DNA from: JAKQHY01 sp034429475
GTDB lineage: Bacteria; Chloroflexota; Anaerolineae; B4-G1; SLSP01
DNA: 36,652 nt
Direction: 5' to 3'
NCBI GenBank assembly: GCA_034429475.1
Contig: DAOUGD010000030.1
Coordinates: forward strand, 1-36,652
Shown here one piece after another: positions 16,921 through 31,744 of this stretch. The notes beneath the pieces were generated by a model, which worked only from the letters and a program-made list of their open reading frames with translations, made no database searches and was not told where the DNA came from. Each line of letters starts with the position of its first letter. Position 1 is the first letter of the stretch. The position numbers were made by a program, and so were the translations under genes.

Positions 16921-16990
16921 CGGACGCAGATACACGCAGATGAACGCAGATGAAAAGAAAAATCAACGTGAATCAGCGTCCATCTGCGTC
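16921..16990. repeat. ACGCAGATGA-type inverted spacer repeat
   Basis: Units GACGCAGATACACGCAGATG on the left are matched by ATCAGCGTCCATCTGCGTCC on the right. It lies between two leftward genes, and the same family recurs at 32649-32720. Confidence 0.75.
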
Positions 16991-17005
16991 CAGGGGCTTT
17001 AGCGT

Positions 17006-17368
17006 TCATAGAATAAGGCCTATCAAGGCAGATAATCCCAAAACGAGGCCCATGACGAACAACAAACCGAGAAGGGCGACGCCAATGTTGAGCGCGGCGA
17101 TGGCGCGGTTGCCGTTGCTGGGGCGGCGGGTAAGGCGTGAACCGGCTTGATCGAAGCGGGACAGGTCGTTGAGGATGGCGCCGATGGCGCCACCCAGCAG
17201 GATGATGGAGGTGGGATTGGCGGGTTGCCAGCCCCATGCGCCGCCCACGCGGACGATGGCGAGGGCCACAAATGCGCCTATCGCCGCGCCGACGAGTTGT
17301 TGGCCGACGTTGTGGGGATCCTTTGCCGGGGTATGAGACGAGGACGGCGCTTCAGGTTCTTTAGGCAT
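17006..17368 (-). CDS. small membrane protein of unknown function
   Basis: A 120-residue protein with a short charged N terminus (MPKEPEAPSSSHTPAKDP) and three probable membrane helices: LVGAAIGAFVALAIVRVGG, TSIILLGGAIGAILNDLS and a C-terminal stretch ending GLSALIGLIL. I recognise no family. The start at 17368 is chosen over longer alternatives because GAGGAG precedes it. It is followed on the same strand by the giant VWA gene after about 90 bases of repeat, so co-transcription is likely. Confidence 0.65.
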   Translation of the reverse strand: MPKEPEAPSSSHTPAKDPHNVGQQLVGAAIGAFVALAIVRVGGAWGWQPANPTSIILLGGAIGAILNDLSRFDQAGSRLTRRPSNGNRAIAALNIGVALLGLLFVMGLVLGLSALIGLIL

Positions 17369-17549
17369 GGTTCTCCTCGTGCCAATTTCTGATTTTTGTT
17401 TCATCGGACAGCGCTCCCCATTGTACTGTGGCTGGGCGGAAGGGCAAGCGAGACTCGATAATGACAAAATCGTCCGCCGCCCTCGAAAGATTTGTCTTGT
17501 TGGTAAAACTGTATATGATGATGTAGGATGCTGACCTGAAGGCGAACGA

Positions 17550-19517
17550 ATGTCTATGGAGAATGTTGTGCGAGTGCGGCTCACTTGGGTCAAGGAGAAC
17601 AATTCCTGGAAAGGGCTCCTCCAACACGGCACTCGGCTCGGAATCTTGCTACTTACGGCTGCCTTATACGCGCCTGCGCTGCGTTTTGGCTTTTGGTGGG
17701 ACGATCCCCTCTGGTACGGGCGCGTGGTGGGAGCGTCATTTTGGCAGCTCCTGCTGCCGTTGGGGAATTTTCAATTCTACCGACCCGGCACCATGCTCAT
17801 CAACGCGCTGTTTGCGCGAACCGATGGCACATTCCCGGCAGTGATAATGCACGCTTTCCAGGTGGGCGTCCACCTGCTCAACGCGGCGCTGATGGTGCGG
17901 GTCGGGCGGCTTCTGGGGCTATCCGCAGCCGTCGTCACCGGGGCGATGGCATTGTTCGCGCTGTATCCCCTGGGGCATCAGGCAATTGTGTGGACGGCGC
18001 CGCAGCAGGCGTGGGTGATTCTGTTGCTGCTGGCGGCATTGTGGGCCTATCTCGAAGCGCGCCGGATGCGCCGGACGGCATGGCAGTGGGCAGCGGTGGG
18101 GTTGTACGCGGCGGCGCTCCTGGTGCAGGAAAGCGCGCTGCAACTGATGCCCGTTCTCTTGTGGTTGGAATGGCGCGAACGGCGGACGTGGCGCGAACGC
18201 TGGCGCGCGCCGCTGCTGTGGGCGTGCGGGCTGCTCTCACTGGGCTACCTTTACGTGTGGACGCAGGTTCCCCGACTGGAAGGTATCACGCGGGTGGCCT
18301 TTGAGGGGCGCGTGGCGGCGTATTTGCTGCAAGGGTTGGCGTTCCCGGCGCTGGGATTCCCACAGGGCTTCCCGGACGCGCTGCGGCCCTACGTCCCATA
18401 CGTGCTGGCCGTTGTCATGGTGGGATTGAGTTTGCTGCTGTGGCGCAAACGCGCCGTGTTGTGGGGCGGGCTGCTCTGGTTTGGCGCGGCGCTGGCCTCC
18501 ACCTGGGCCGGGCTGGAATACGATTACGTGAGTCTGAGTCCGCGCCTGTTTTACCTGGCGGCGCCGGGCGCGGCAGTGTTGTGGGCGGCGGCGCTGCATC
18601 CACCGCAAGATGCGTCCCGGCTGCGGCGCGGCGTGAGTTGGCTGCTATTGCTCCTGGTGTGGGCGCAGAGCGCGCTGTTGATTGGCCATTTCAATCGCGC
18701 GTATGCCGTTGGCGCGGCGCATTTGGCGGAGATGGTAGACGTGCTGGACCCGGCCACAGAATCACGGCGACTGTTCGTGAACTTCCCCGACCGTTACACC
18801 TTCCGGCAGGAGCCGTATCCGTGGGGCTATTGGGGCGTGACATTGGCGCCGGTGGTCACGCCGTTGGAGGACTTTGCGCGGATGCATCATGGGCGCGCGC
18901 CGGAAACCATAAGTCTGAGCGTTCCCGCGTTGGCGGCCACGGTCGGGCCTTATCGGGTGGATATACGCGGCGCGCCGGTGGACGAGGCGGCGGTGTATCA
19001 GGCTGCGCGGGAAACCGGCGGGACGTATCTCACGCAGTACCGGGACGATGGCGCGTTTGAGCTGGTTTACGCGGGCGACGTGTGGAAAGAGACCGCCGCC
19101 GCGCCGCCGCTGGTTCGCTTTGGGGAAATAGCCGAACTGCTCGCGGCCACGTGCGACTACGACGGCAACGTGCTGCGTGTCACCCTGCGTTGGCGGGTGT
19201 TACAGCCCGGCGCGTACACGGAAGTGGTGTTTGTCCATCTGGGACAGTCCGACAGCGCGCCGCTGGCGCAGGACGACGGCGCGCCAGGGCACGGATTGTT
19301 TCCGCTGTGGACGTGGCAATCCGGCGACGTGGTGGAGGAGGTGCGGACGCTCCCCGCGCCGGCGGCCACGCTTCCGCCGGGTGAGTATGGCATTGACATC
19401 GGCATCTACGACTGGCAGGCGCAGGGGCGGCAGCCGGTCTATCGTGCAGACGGCACGCTCTGGCCCGCCGCTGCGTTCCCGGCGGGGGAGCTGCGAGTAG
19501 GGGACAAAACGCCTTAA
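17550..19517 (+). CDS. polytopic membrane protein, GT-C glycosyltransferase-like
   Basis: A 655-residue protein. About ten hydrophobic segments fill residues 28-400 and a soluble domain of about 250 residues follows. The first extracytoplasmic loop carries FWWDDPLWYGR (about 48-58); an acidic pair at this place is the hallmark of GT-C enzymes, which use lipid-linked sugars and glycosylate outside the membrane. Next come FYRPGTMLINALFAR and HAFQVGVHLLNA, a pattern common in bacterial PMT-like proteins. The C-terminal region (HLGQSDSAPLAQDDGAPGHG...LPPGEYGIDIGIYD) is beta-rich and resembles domains at the end of other Chloroflexota membrane glycosyltransferase-like proteins. Substrate unknown; assignment by topology and motif only. 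Confidence 0.55.
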   Translation: MSMENVVRVRLTWVKENNSWKGLLQHGTRLGILLLTAALYAPALRFGFWWDDPLWYGRVVGASFWQLLLPLGNFQFYRPGTMLINALFARTDGTFPAVIMHAFQVGVHLLNAALMVRVGRLLGLSAAVVTGAMALFALYPLGHQAIVWTAPQQAWVILLLLAALWAYLEARRMRRTAWQWAAVGLYAAALLVQESALQLMPVLLWLEWRERRTWRERWRAPLLWACGLLSLGYLYVWTQVPRLEGITRVAFEGRVAAYLLQGLAFPALGFPQGFPDALRPYVPYVLAVVMVGLSLLLWRKRAVLWGGLLWFGAALASTWAGLEYDYVSLSPRLFYLAAPGAAVLWAAALHPPQDASRLRRGVSWLLLLLVWAQSALLIGHFNRAYAVGAAHLAEMVDVLDPATESRRLFVNFPDRYTFRQEPYPWGYWGVTLAPVVTPLEDFARMHHGRAPETISLSVPALAATVGPYRVDIRGAPVDEAAVYQAARETGGTYLTQYRDDGAFELVYAGDVWKETAAAPPLVRFGEIAELLAATCDYDGNVLRVTLRWRVLQPGAYTEVVFVHLGQSDSAPLAQDDGAPGHGLFPLWTWQSGDVVEEVRTLPAPAATLPPGEYGIDIGIYDWQAQGRQPVYRADGTLWPAAAFPAGELRVGDKTP

Positions 19518-19605
19518 ATCTTTTTGCAACGGATGGAATGCTGTCATCCTGACGGCAGGTCAGCAACTGCTGGCGATCCGGTTATGTGCGGAGGAGTATC
19601 TGACA

Positions 19606-22314
19606 ATGCAATGCCCAGCCTGTGGTACGATCAATCCGACACGCGCCCGTTTTTGTATGGGCTGTGGTGTAAAACTGGTGGAGGGTATCATCTGTGGGGA
19701 ATGTCAGACGATTTTGCCCGCGACGGCCCAGTATTGTTGTTATTGCGGCGCGTTTGTCGGGCAGCGCGGTGCGGAAGGGTCCGTCAAGGACTTGCAGGCA
19801 ACCTCTGAGCCAAAAGAGAGCGAGACTACGCGCGATCAGACGCCGACGCCTTCCTCGACGCGGGGTAAAACGACGAAGCGCGGCGGCGCCGCATCGGCGA
19901 AGAAAGCGCCACCACCGCCGCCGGATGCCGCGCCGGAGCCGCCGCAAGCGCCCACGATGCCACGGGATGCCTTCCCGTTATTCAACCGGGAAGATGTGAT
20001 GGAAACACTGCGGGAATGTGGGCGGGCGCTCCTACGCAAACGCGGGCAGATCGTGACCCTGATCGGAGCCAGCGGCCTGGGCAAGTCGCGCATCAAACGC
20101 GAACTGCGTGCCTGGCTGACGACGCAGGGTAAGGACGCTCCCCTGTGGTTGGAGGGTCGGGCGCTATCCTCCAGCGAGCAAATGAATTACACACTGCTGG
20201 CGCAGCTCTTGCGAAACGCCTTGTCCCTGCCGAGCACCACCAGCGAGGAAAAGGTCGTTCAGGCGCTGTGGCAGACATGTGAGTCTTTATGGCGGGAAGA
20301 GGCGCCGGGGATGGCGCCTTTCCTGATCAATTTGCTAGGGTTGCCGCTGAGCAGCGAGAGCGCCTGGGTCAAGCAACTATCGCCCAAAATTCGCCAGAAG
20401 CAGACACTGGAAACGGTCAGCACATTCTTCACCGGCCTGGCCCGCCAGACGCCGCTGGTGATCGCGTTGGATGATTTGCAGTGGGCCGATGAGGCCTCGT
20501 TGACGATCATCGAGGAACTGCTCGAGGCCAGCGACCGCGCCCCGCTGATGTTTCTGCTCGTCTTCCGGGCGCGGCGGGACAAGGGCTGCTGGCGGCTGCG
20601 CAATGCGGCAGTCAGCGCCTTCCCCCACCGTTACACCGAGGTGACGCTCAAGCCGCTGCTGCGCGCAGAGAGCCAAACGTTGCTGGAAAGGTTACTGCCC
20701 GGCGCGACGTTCGATCCGCAACTCCAGAAGACGGTGTTAGACCGGGCTGCCGGCAATCCTTTCTATATGGAAGAAGTGGTGCGCTTGATGATGGAGCAGG
20801 GGGTAGCGCGGCCTGATGCGCAAAATCCAGCGGCATGGACGTTGGCGTCAGAGAAGGTCGCCCGGTTCGAAGCGCCGCAGACGCTCCACGCGGCGCTCGT
20901 GGTCCGCATGGAACAACTGCCCGAGGGGGCGCGCCGCACACTCCAGGACGCGGCGGTCATCGGACGTTATTTCTCGGCGGCCATCTTGCAGCAGTTGATG
21001 TCTGACAACGAGCAGGTTGCGGAATGGTTGACCCATCTGGAACGGGAGCGGTTGGTCCGCCCGGAAACGCCCCTCCCCTACGTTGACTATGCTTTTGCCG
21101 ATACGCTGCTCCACGAAGTGGCGTACAACAGTCTGCCGGTGAACCAACGAAAGGTGCAGCACCGGAAGGTCGGCATCATTCTGGAGGCAGTCTTAGGGGA
21201 GCAAGCAACGCACCAATGCGACTTGTTGGCCTATCATTTTAGCCGCAGCGACGATGACGTGCGGGCGATCAAATACCTGGAGCTGGCCGCCCAGAAGGCG
21301 CGGGGCGAGTACGCCAACACCACCGCCATCCAATATTACTCCGATCTGTTGACGATTCGTGAACGCTTTGAAGATCGCACGGGGCAGGCAAATGCACTTT
21401 ACCAGATGGGCGTCATCGCCTACGAAATCGGCGACTATCCGCAGGCCAAACCCTGGTTGGTGCGCGCCGTGGAACTGTACCAGGAGATGGGAGATCGCTC
21501 CCAGATGGGTTGGGGTATTATGTACGTAGGGATGATAGACCTCAAGCAGGCCTATTACGACCAGGCGCTCAAGCAGCACGCGCGCGCGCTGGCGCTGGCC
21601 GAATCCCAGGGAGATACCTTCCAGATGGGCGTTCACCTGATCCACGCGGCCCGCGTGCTGTGGCGTATGGGCGCCTATGACCGGGCGGAACAGTTGTTGG
21701 AGCGCGCTCTGAAGAACAAACAGAAGAACAATGATGTCGTCGGTCAGGGGCGCGTGCAATATTACCTGGGGCTAGTCCAGACTGAACAGGGTGATTGCGA
21801 GCGGGCAGAAGTCGCCCTGAACATGGCCCTGGATTTGTGGCGACAGGCTGGCCCGGACGATCAGGTGAATATCTACGCGCAGTACGCTATGGGGCGGCTG
21901 GCGCTTCAGCGGCAGCAGTATGAGCAGGCCGAGGCCTATTTCCAACAGGCGTTAGCCATCAGCCAGCGGCTGGTGCTCAAAGCGGAAATGATCGAGACGT
22001 TGTCTTATCTGGCGCAGACGTGCCTGGGGCTAGGGCGGCTGGATGAGGCGCTAGACGTTTCCAACCGGGCGATCACGCTGTTGGGGACGCAAAAAGACGT
22101 GGAAGAGGAACAGCGGATTTACTTGAATCACTATTACGTGCTGGCCGCGCGGGACGACCCCGACGCGACCGACTTCCTCAAGCAGGCGCACGATACCATG
22201 ATGGGTCAGGCCGAACGGCTGGCCGATCCGCAGGATCGCAAGACATTCCTGGAGAGACTGCAAGTCAACCAGGAAATCCAGTCAGAAATGCAGCAGGTGC
22301 AAAATTCAGAATGA
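19606..22314 (+). CDS. zinc-ribbon + AAA (STAND-type) ATPase + TPR protein
   Basis: A 902-residue protein. Residues 1-50 hold two zinc ribbons (CPAC...CMGC at 3-20 and CGEC...CYCG at 30-48), then a low-complexity linker. A P-loop ATPase spans about 130-480, with Walker A GASGLGKS near 154 and Walker B VIALDDLQWADE near 286, as in AAA_16/MalT-like STAND switches. From about 560 to 880 come tetratricopeptide repeats (YDQALKQHARALALAESQGD and similar). These architectures often carry an N-terminal cyclase or C-terminal HTH; neither is present, so signal output probably goes through partners. Its stop overlaps the next gene's ATG (ATGA), coupling it to the cNMP-binding kinase. GGAGGAG precedes the ATG. 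Confidence 0.85.
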   Translation: MQCPACGTINPTRARFCMGCGVKLVEGIICGECQTILPATAQYCCYCGAFVGQRGAEGSVKDLQATSEPKESETTRDQTPTPSSTRGKTTKRGGAASAKKAPPPPPDAAPEPPQAPTMPRDAFPLFNREDVMETLRECGRALLRKRGQIVTLIGASGLGKSRIKRELRAWLTTQGKDAPLWLEGRALSSSEQMNYTLLAQLLRNALSLPSTTSEEKVVQALWQTCESLWREEAPGMAPFLINLLGLPLSSESAWVKQLSPKIRQKQTLETVSTFFTGLARQTPLVIALDDLQWADEASLTIIEELLEASDRAPLMFLLVFRARRDKGCWRLRNAAVSAFPHRYTEVTLKPLLRAESQTLLERLLPGATFDPQLQKTVLDRAAGNPFYMEEVVRLMMEQGVARPDAQNPAAWTLASEKVARFEAPQTLHAALVVRMEQLPEGARRTLQDAAVIGRYFSAAILQQLMSDNEQVAEWLTHLERERLVRPETPLPYVDYAFADTLLHEVAYNSLPVNQRKVQHRKVGIILEAVLGEQATHQCDLLAYHFSRSDDDVRAIKYLELAAQKARGEYANTTAIQYYSDLLTIRERFEDRTGQANALYQMGVIAYEIGDYPQAKPWLVRAVELYQEMGDRSQMGWGIMYVGMIDLKQAYYDQALKQHARALALAESQGDTFQMGVHLIHAARVLWRMGAYDRAEQLLERALKNKQKNNDVVGQGRVQYYLGLVQTEQGDCERAEVALNMALDLWRQAGPDDQVNIYAQYAMGRLALQRQQYEQAEAYFQQALAISQRLVLKAEMIETLSYLAQTCLGLGRLDEALDVSNRAITLLGTQKDVEEEQRIYLNHYYVLAARDDPDATDFLKQAHDTMMGQAERLADPQDRKTFLERLQVNQEIQSEMQQVQNSE

Positions 22315-23612
22315 GAACGCGCACATTGACCCCAGACCAATTGAACAGTTTGTTGTCGGCAGAGGCGGCCCTCCAACCAACGGCTACCGCGACTCAGTCA
22401 AACATCTTAAAGGTGTTGGCGAGCATGGATCGTCAACGATTGGCGGAGTTGGTGGTCGAGCAGACGTTCGCTTCCGGCGATTTCATCTGTCGGGAGGGCG
22501 AACGCGGCGACGCGCTCTACCTGATCTGGGCCGGGCGTGTGGTCGTGGTGAAGGGCGATCCGGCCACGCCAACGGTGCTGGCCTATTGCGGGCCGGGTGA
22601 GGTGGTCGGGGAGATGGCGCTGTTGGAGGACAAGCCCCGCTCGGCTTCGGTTATCGCCCTGGAGGCCACACGCCTCCTGCGAATCAGTTGGAACAGCTTC
22701 CGCACGCTGCTCAACCGGTATCCTGAGTTGGGGACAAGTTTGCTGGCGGCATTGAGCGCGCGCTTGCGCGAATCGGATCATGTGCGCAACCTGCAAACCC
22801 GCGAAGATCAGCAATTGCAGTACCATCTTTCGCGCCTACAGACAGAGAAGGAACAACTGCTGGCGGCGGAGCGGATGCGGCAGGAAACCACCGATCTGAT
22901 CGTGCATGACCTGCGCAATCCGCTGTGCCTCATCAGCAACGTGCTGAGTATGCTGACGATGACGTTGCCGGAGGCAGTGCTGGCCGAAAATCGGGAACTG
23001 CTGGACATCGCGGACACGGCGCGCGCGCGCATGCAGCGGCTCATTGACACTCTGTTGGATACCTCGCAATTGGAGACGGGAGAGGCGCATTTTAATTTTG
23101 AAGCGCTGAATCTTGAACAACTGCTGGCCAACGTGATCCGCCAGATGTCGCCGTTGATGGCGCTGCGGCAGATCACCGTGGAAACACATTACCCACCGGA
23201 TTTGCCGCCGGCGCGCGCCGATACGGAGAAGGTCGAACGTGTGTTGGTGAATTTGCTGGACAACGCCATCAAGCACACCCCGCCCAAAGGGACGATCTCC
23301 ATTTCGGTGATGTGGCAAGAGACCGAAATGGCGGTTAGCCTATTGGACACCGGCCCCGGCATCCCGCTCGCCGACCGCACCCACATCTTTGAGCGGTTTG
23401 CGCAGGCGGGGGGTGAAAAGGGGCGGCGGCGGGGGTTCGGCCTGGGTCTGACGTATTGCCGGTTGGCAGTGGAAGCGCATGGCGGGCGCATCTGGGTAGA
23501 ATCCGGGCCGGAGGGGGTCGGCAGCCGCTTTGTCTTCACCCTGCCCCTCTTCAGCACAAAGGCAGATTCGGAACTCCGCCACTGGCCCGGTTTACCTGCC
23601 GGGGAATTTTAG
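22311..23612 (+). CDS. cNMP-binding sensor histidine kinase
   Basis: A 433-residue soluble kinase. A cyclic-nucleotide-binding domain occupies about 35-150 (FASGDFICREGERGDALYLI, GEVVGEMALLEDKPRSASV), then a coiled coil (QYHLSRLQTEKEQLLAAERM). The HisKA H-box LIVHDLRNPL has its histidine near 199. The HATPase domain shows N-box NLLDNAIKH, G1 DTGPGIP and G2 GFGLGLTYC. No membrane segment is visible, so it senses an internal ligand, possibly a cyclic nucleotide. It is translationally coupled to the ATPase upstream and has no adjacent response regulator; the convergent hybrid kinase with receiver domains is a possible partner. Confidence 0.9.
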   Translation: MRTRTLTPDQLNSLLSAEAALQPTATATQSNILKVLASMDRQRLAELVVEQTFASGDFICREGERGDALYLIWAGRVVVVKGDPATPTVLAYCGPGEVVGEMALLEDKPRSASVIALEATRLLRISWNSFRTLLNRYPELGTSLLAALSARLRESDHVRNLQTREDQQLQYHLSRLQTEKEQLLAAERMRQETTDLIVHDLRNPLCLISNVLSMLTMTLPEAVLAENRELLDIADTARARMQRLIDTLLDTSQLETGEAHFNFEALNLEQLLANVIRQMSPLMALRQITVETHYPPDLPPARADTEKVERVLVNLLDNAIKHTPPKGTISISVMWQETEMAVSLLDTGPGIPLADRTHIFERFAQAGGEKGRRRGFGLGLTYCRLAVEAHGGRIWVESGPEGVGSRFVFTLPLFSTKADSELRHWPGLPAGEF

Positions 23613-23632
23613 AGATGAAGCGTAAAACGCAC

Positions 23633-23668
23633 AACGTGAGGCTTTCGTGATGAAAGCCTCACGTTTTT
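23633..23668. terminator. bidirectional intrinsic terminator between kinase genes
   Basis: The 14-bp perfect stem AACGTGAGGCTTTC / GAAAGCCTCACGTT (23633-23646, 23652-23665) is followed by a T run on the plus strand and serves two convergent genes. Confidence 0.9.
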
Positions 23669-23683
23669 CATTGCCGGCTCGAT

Positions 23684-29371
<5,688 letters not shown>

Positions 29372-29446
29372 ACTTTCCCCTTGCGCGTCAAATCATGACG
29401 GCAAGCTGCACCGTCTTCAAGGGACCCGATAAGCACTGCTGAAAGT

Positions 29447-29475
29447 ATTGTAGCCTGTTAAGGGGAAGGCGTCAA
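29447..29475 (-). promoter_or_regulatory. promoter of the hybrid kinase gene
   Basis: On the minus strand TTGACG (29475-29470) and TACAAT (29452-29447) are spaced by 17 bases, about 75 bases upstream of the ATG at 29371. Confidence 0.75.
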
Positions 29476-29479
29476 ATGG

Positions 29480-29512
29480 GATTTTGAATTTTAGATTTTG
29501 GATTTTGGAACA
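29480..29512. repeat. ATTTTGGATTTTGA-type tandem spacer
   Basis: Four imperfect units of about 8 bases (GATTTTGA, ATTTTAGA, TTTTGGAT, TTTGGA) between the E1-like gene and the kinase promoter. This is another member of the short-unit spacer theme. Confidence 0.5.
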
Positions 29513-29514
29513 AG

Positions 29515-30159
29515 TTATTCACGATTGACCTGCAAATCCCGCAGCGTGAACGAATAAGCCTCTTGCCGCCCTTCCAGCGCGTAGCGCACCAACGCCTCGC
29601 TCGCCAGCGTTACGGCGAAGAGGATGAGGTTGCGCGCCATGGGATACTCGCACACATTGACCCCGGCAGCGGCGACGTCCTGCGGCACGCGGTAGCCTTC
29701 GTTCCACAAGATTTCCGCGTAGTCCGCGCTAAGGCCAACGTGCAGGCACGGCTGGCCCGCCGCGCGGCAGTGCGCCGTCACGGCGGCGCGCGCGGCGTGG
29801 TTGTCGAAGCCGTCCACCACCACATCCACGCCCGCGAGCAGCTTGCCGGCGTTGCCCGGCGTCAACTCTTTGCGCACCGCGCCAACCTCGACGCCCACAG
29901 CGCGGAACACCTCCGCTTGCAGCGCCTCGACTTTGAATGCGCCCACATCGCTCTCGCCGTAAGTCTGCGTGCCGAGGTTATGCGGTTCTACGCGGTCGAA
30001 GTCAATGACCGTGAGCGCGCGGAAGCCCTGCCGCGCCAGATTCAACGTCAGATTCGAGCCGACCGCCCCCGCGCCGCAGATCGTCATTCGCACTGCCGCC
30101 AGCTTCGCCAGCGCGTCCGCGCCGCGATAAAGTTTTTCGTGATGAAAAATGTCTGGCAT
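29515..30159 (-). CDS. E1-like/ThiF-family adenylating enzyme
   Basis: A 214-residue minimal E1-like protein. The nucleotide-binding Rossmann motif GAGAVGSN is at 29-36, with the acidic and basic pair VIDFDRVEPHNLGTQ (51-65) and VVVDGFDNHAARAAV at 113-127 typical of ThiF/MoeB/HesA proteins. These enzymes adenylate the C-terminal glycine of ubiquitin-like proteins. The CxxC zinc pairs of MoeB/ThiF are absent; single cysteines at 131, 138 and 170 are the only candidate thioester sites. The ATG at 30159 is preferred over a GTG two codons upstream because of AGAGG spacing. A JAMM protease gene lies immediately upstream on the same strand, a pairing seen in bacterial ubiquitin-like systems and some sulfur-transfer pathways. 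Confidence 0.85.
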   Translation of the reverse strand: MPDIFHHEKLYRGADALAKLAAVRMTICGAGAVGSNLTLNLARQGFRALTVIDFDRVEPHNLGTQTYGESDVGAFKVEALQAEVFRAVGVEVGAVRKELTPGNAGKLLAGVDVVVDGFDNHAARAAVTAHCRAAGQPCLHVGLSADYAEILWNEGYRVPQDVAAAGVNVCEYPMARNLILFAVTLASEALVRYALEGRQEAYSFTLRDLQVNRE

Positions 30160-30180
30160 ACACACCTCTTTAAGAAATCT

Positions 30181-30282
30181 GTCAGCAGATTAAGCGGATT
30201 TAGCAGATTAGAACAGTGGTCCACAACGGTGCTTCTACAGATTAACCAAAAAAAATCTGCTTAATCTGCTAAATCTGCTGAC
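30181..30282. repeat. AGCAGATTAAGC-type inverted spacer repeat
   Basis: The 30-base arms 30181-30210 and 30253-30282 are inverted copies with four mismatches, around a 42-base centre. The right arm encodes the last residues (SADLAD) and stop of the JAMM gene. A close relative is at 34508-34586. Confidence 0.8.
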
Positions 30283-30653
30283 TGAAAAGAAACCGCAACG
30301 ATGACGCCCCGTGGAAACCGTTCCACCGTCTCCAATGCACATCCGGCGTCTTCATCGGAGCTGAAGAGGTAGGCCGCTAACGTCTCTCCACTGGCGATGA
30401 CGCACAGGAGCGGCTTGCCGAGGCTGCTCACCCAGGCGCGCATGGTACACACGTCACGCTCGCTGGGCGCAGGGAATCCCGCCGGGTGCGTGTGGTAGAA
30501 GCCAAGCACGTCGCCGTGACGTTCCTCGCGGGCCAGCGCCCACGCCCAATCAAACGCCACCTTCGTCGGCAGCCCTACGGTGCGCTGCCGCAAGCGCCCG
30601 TACCAGAGTCGTCCCCGCCGCCAGCCGGTGAGGATCGCCGCTTCCTCATTCAT
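30261..30653 (-). CDS. JAB/MPN (JAMM) metallopeptidase-like protein
   Basis: A 130-residue single-domain Mov34/MPN protein. The zinc motif HTH...PSERD is complete: H54, H56, S64 and D67 in GFYHTHPAGFPAPSERD. A glutamate at residue 3 or 4 in NEEAAILTG is the likely general base. JAMM enzymes cut isopeptide or peptide bonds after ubiquitin-like proteins. Together with the E1-like gene downstream this suggests a processing/activation pair. It starts 15 bases after the SDR stop, so it is in the same leftward operon. The C terminus is supplied by the spacer repeat. Confidence 0.88.
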   Translation of the reverse strand: MNEEAAILTGWRRGRLWYGRLRQRTVGLPTKVAFDWAWALAREERHGDVLGFYHTHPAGFPAPSERDVCTMRAWVSSLGKPLLCVIASGETLAAYLFSSDEDAGCALETVERFPRGVIVAVSFQSADLAD

Positions 30654-30668
30654 TGCGCTTAATCCCGA

Positions 30669-31712
30669 CTAAAAGAACAGCTTTGCCAGCTTCAACATCC
30701 CCTGCCGCCAGGGGACGCGGTGGGTGATGCCCGCAGCCTGGGTAAAGCGCGCCACGTTCTCCACATACCATTGATAATTGCGAATCAGCGCCTCTCGATT
30801 GGAATACTGCGGCGCGAAACCCAACTCCTGTTCCGCCTTCTCAATGGAAACGAAGGATTCTTTCCCTACCGTTTCGTAAATCCATTTGTACAGGGGCGAC
30901 AGGCCCAGACGCTCCAAAATCCGCAGGATAAAAATGGCCGGCCCTTCCGGGATCGGAATCACCCGCTTTCCGTGACCGGCGTAATCCAACACGGCTTGGA
31001 AATCCGATTTGGGCGTCCCAAACTCCTTGGCGCCGATGTTGAACGTGTCGTTGACGCGATCGCACGGCAGAGTGGCGCAGAGCCAGATCGCCGCGCACAA
31101 GTCCTCAACGGCCAGATATTGGTAGGGATTGTCGCCCTTGCCCAGGACGGGAAAGTTCTTGCCGTCTTTGGCCCACTCGTACAACATGGCGAAAACCCCC
31201 AGCCGTTCCGGCCCGATAAACGATTTGGGGCGCAGAATGGGCAGGCACAACCCCCGCGCGCGGTAATCCTCACACACCTTCTCCGCGCCGATCTTCGCCT
31301 CACCGTAAGGCCCCACCCCCTGAAGCGCGTCCGTTTCCCGCAGCGGGTGGTGATCGGGGATGCCGTACACCGCCGTCGAAGAAATGTGAATCACGCGCTC
31401 CACCGAACTATCGAGCGCCGCGCTCAACACATTCGCCGTACCATCCACCTCGGTCGAGAAAATATCTTCCGGTTTGTACAACGGCAGCGCCGCCGCCGTA
31501 TGCACCACGATGTCCACGCCTTCCATCGCGGCCTGAACCGTCGGCACACTGCGGACGTCGCCGGTGATCACCCGGACCTGATCGCGCACGTCGGCATAAT
31601 CAAACGGCGCAATATCCAACGAAACCACGCGCTGGCCCTTCGCCAGCAAAAAGCGGGCGAGATTGATCCCCAAGAACCCGGCGCCGCCGGTGATCAGATA
31701 ACACTTTGACAT
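30669..31712 (-). CDS. NAD-dependent epimerase/dehydratase (extended SDR)
   Basis: A 347-residue extended short-chain dehydrogenase. The cofactor motif GGAGFLG is at 9-15, catalytic SST at 111-113, and YGEAK at 136-140 gives the Tyr-Lys pair. A YLAVEDLCAAIWLC segment and a C-terminal FAPQYSNREALIRNYQWYVEN region are usual in nucleotide-sugar or sterol-like epimerase members. The substrate cannot be set from sequence. GGGAGG precedes the ATG. It lies between the unknown 283-residue protein and the JAMM gene in the leftward cluster. Confidence 0.85.
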   Translation of the reverse strand: MSKCYLITGGAGFLGINLARFLLAKGQRVVSLDIAPFDYADVRDQVRVITGDVRSVPTVQAAMEGVDIVVHTAAALPLYKPEDIFSTEVDGTANVLSAALDSSVERVIHISSTAVYGIPDHHPLRETDALQGVGPYGEAKIGAEKVCEDYRARGLCLPILRPKSFIGPERLGVFAMLYEWAKDGKNFPVLGKGDNPYQYLAVEDLCAAIWLCATLPCDRVNDTFNIGAKEFGTPKSDFQAVLDYAGHGKRVIPIPEGPAIFILRILERLGLSPLYKWIYETVGKESFVSIEKAEQELGFAPQYSNREALIRNYQWYVENVARFTQAAGITHRVPWRQGMLKLAKLFF

Positions 31713-31744
31713 TCATACCTCCCGATGGTAATGGTCAAGTTTGC

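Noticed and set aside
16915..16935. GTG start at 16935 for the giant VWA protein
   Set aside because: The extra six residues come from the ACGCAGATG spacer repeat. The ATG at 16917 begins the usual BatA-like hydrophobic N terminus.
30669..31712. Assigning the SDR gene to UDP-glucuronate or UDP-galactose metabolism together with ugd
   Set aside because: The genes are 26 kb apart on opposite strands and the sequence does not fix the substrate.
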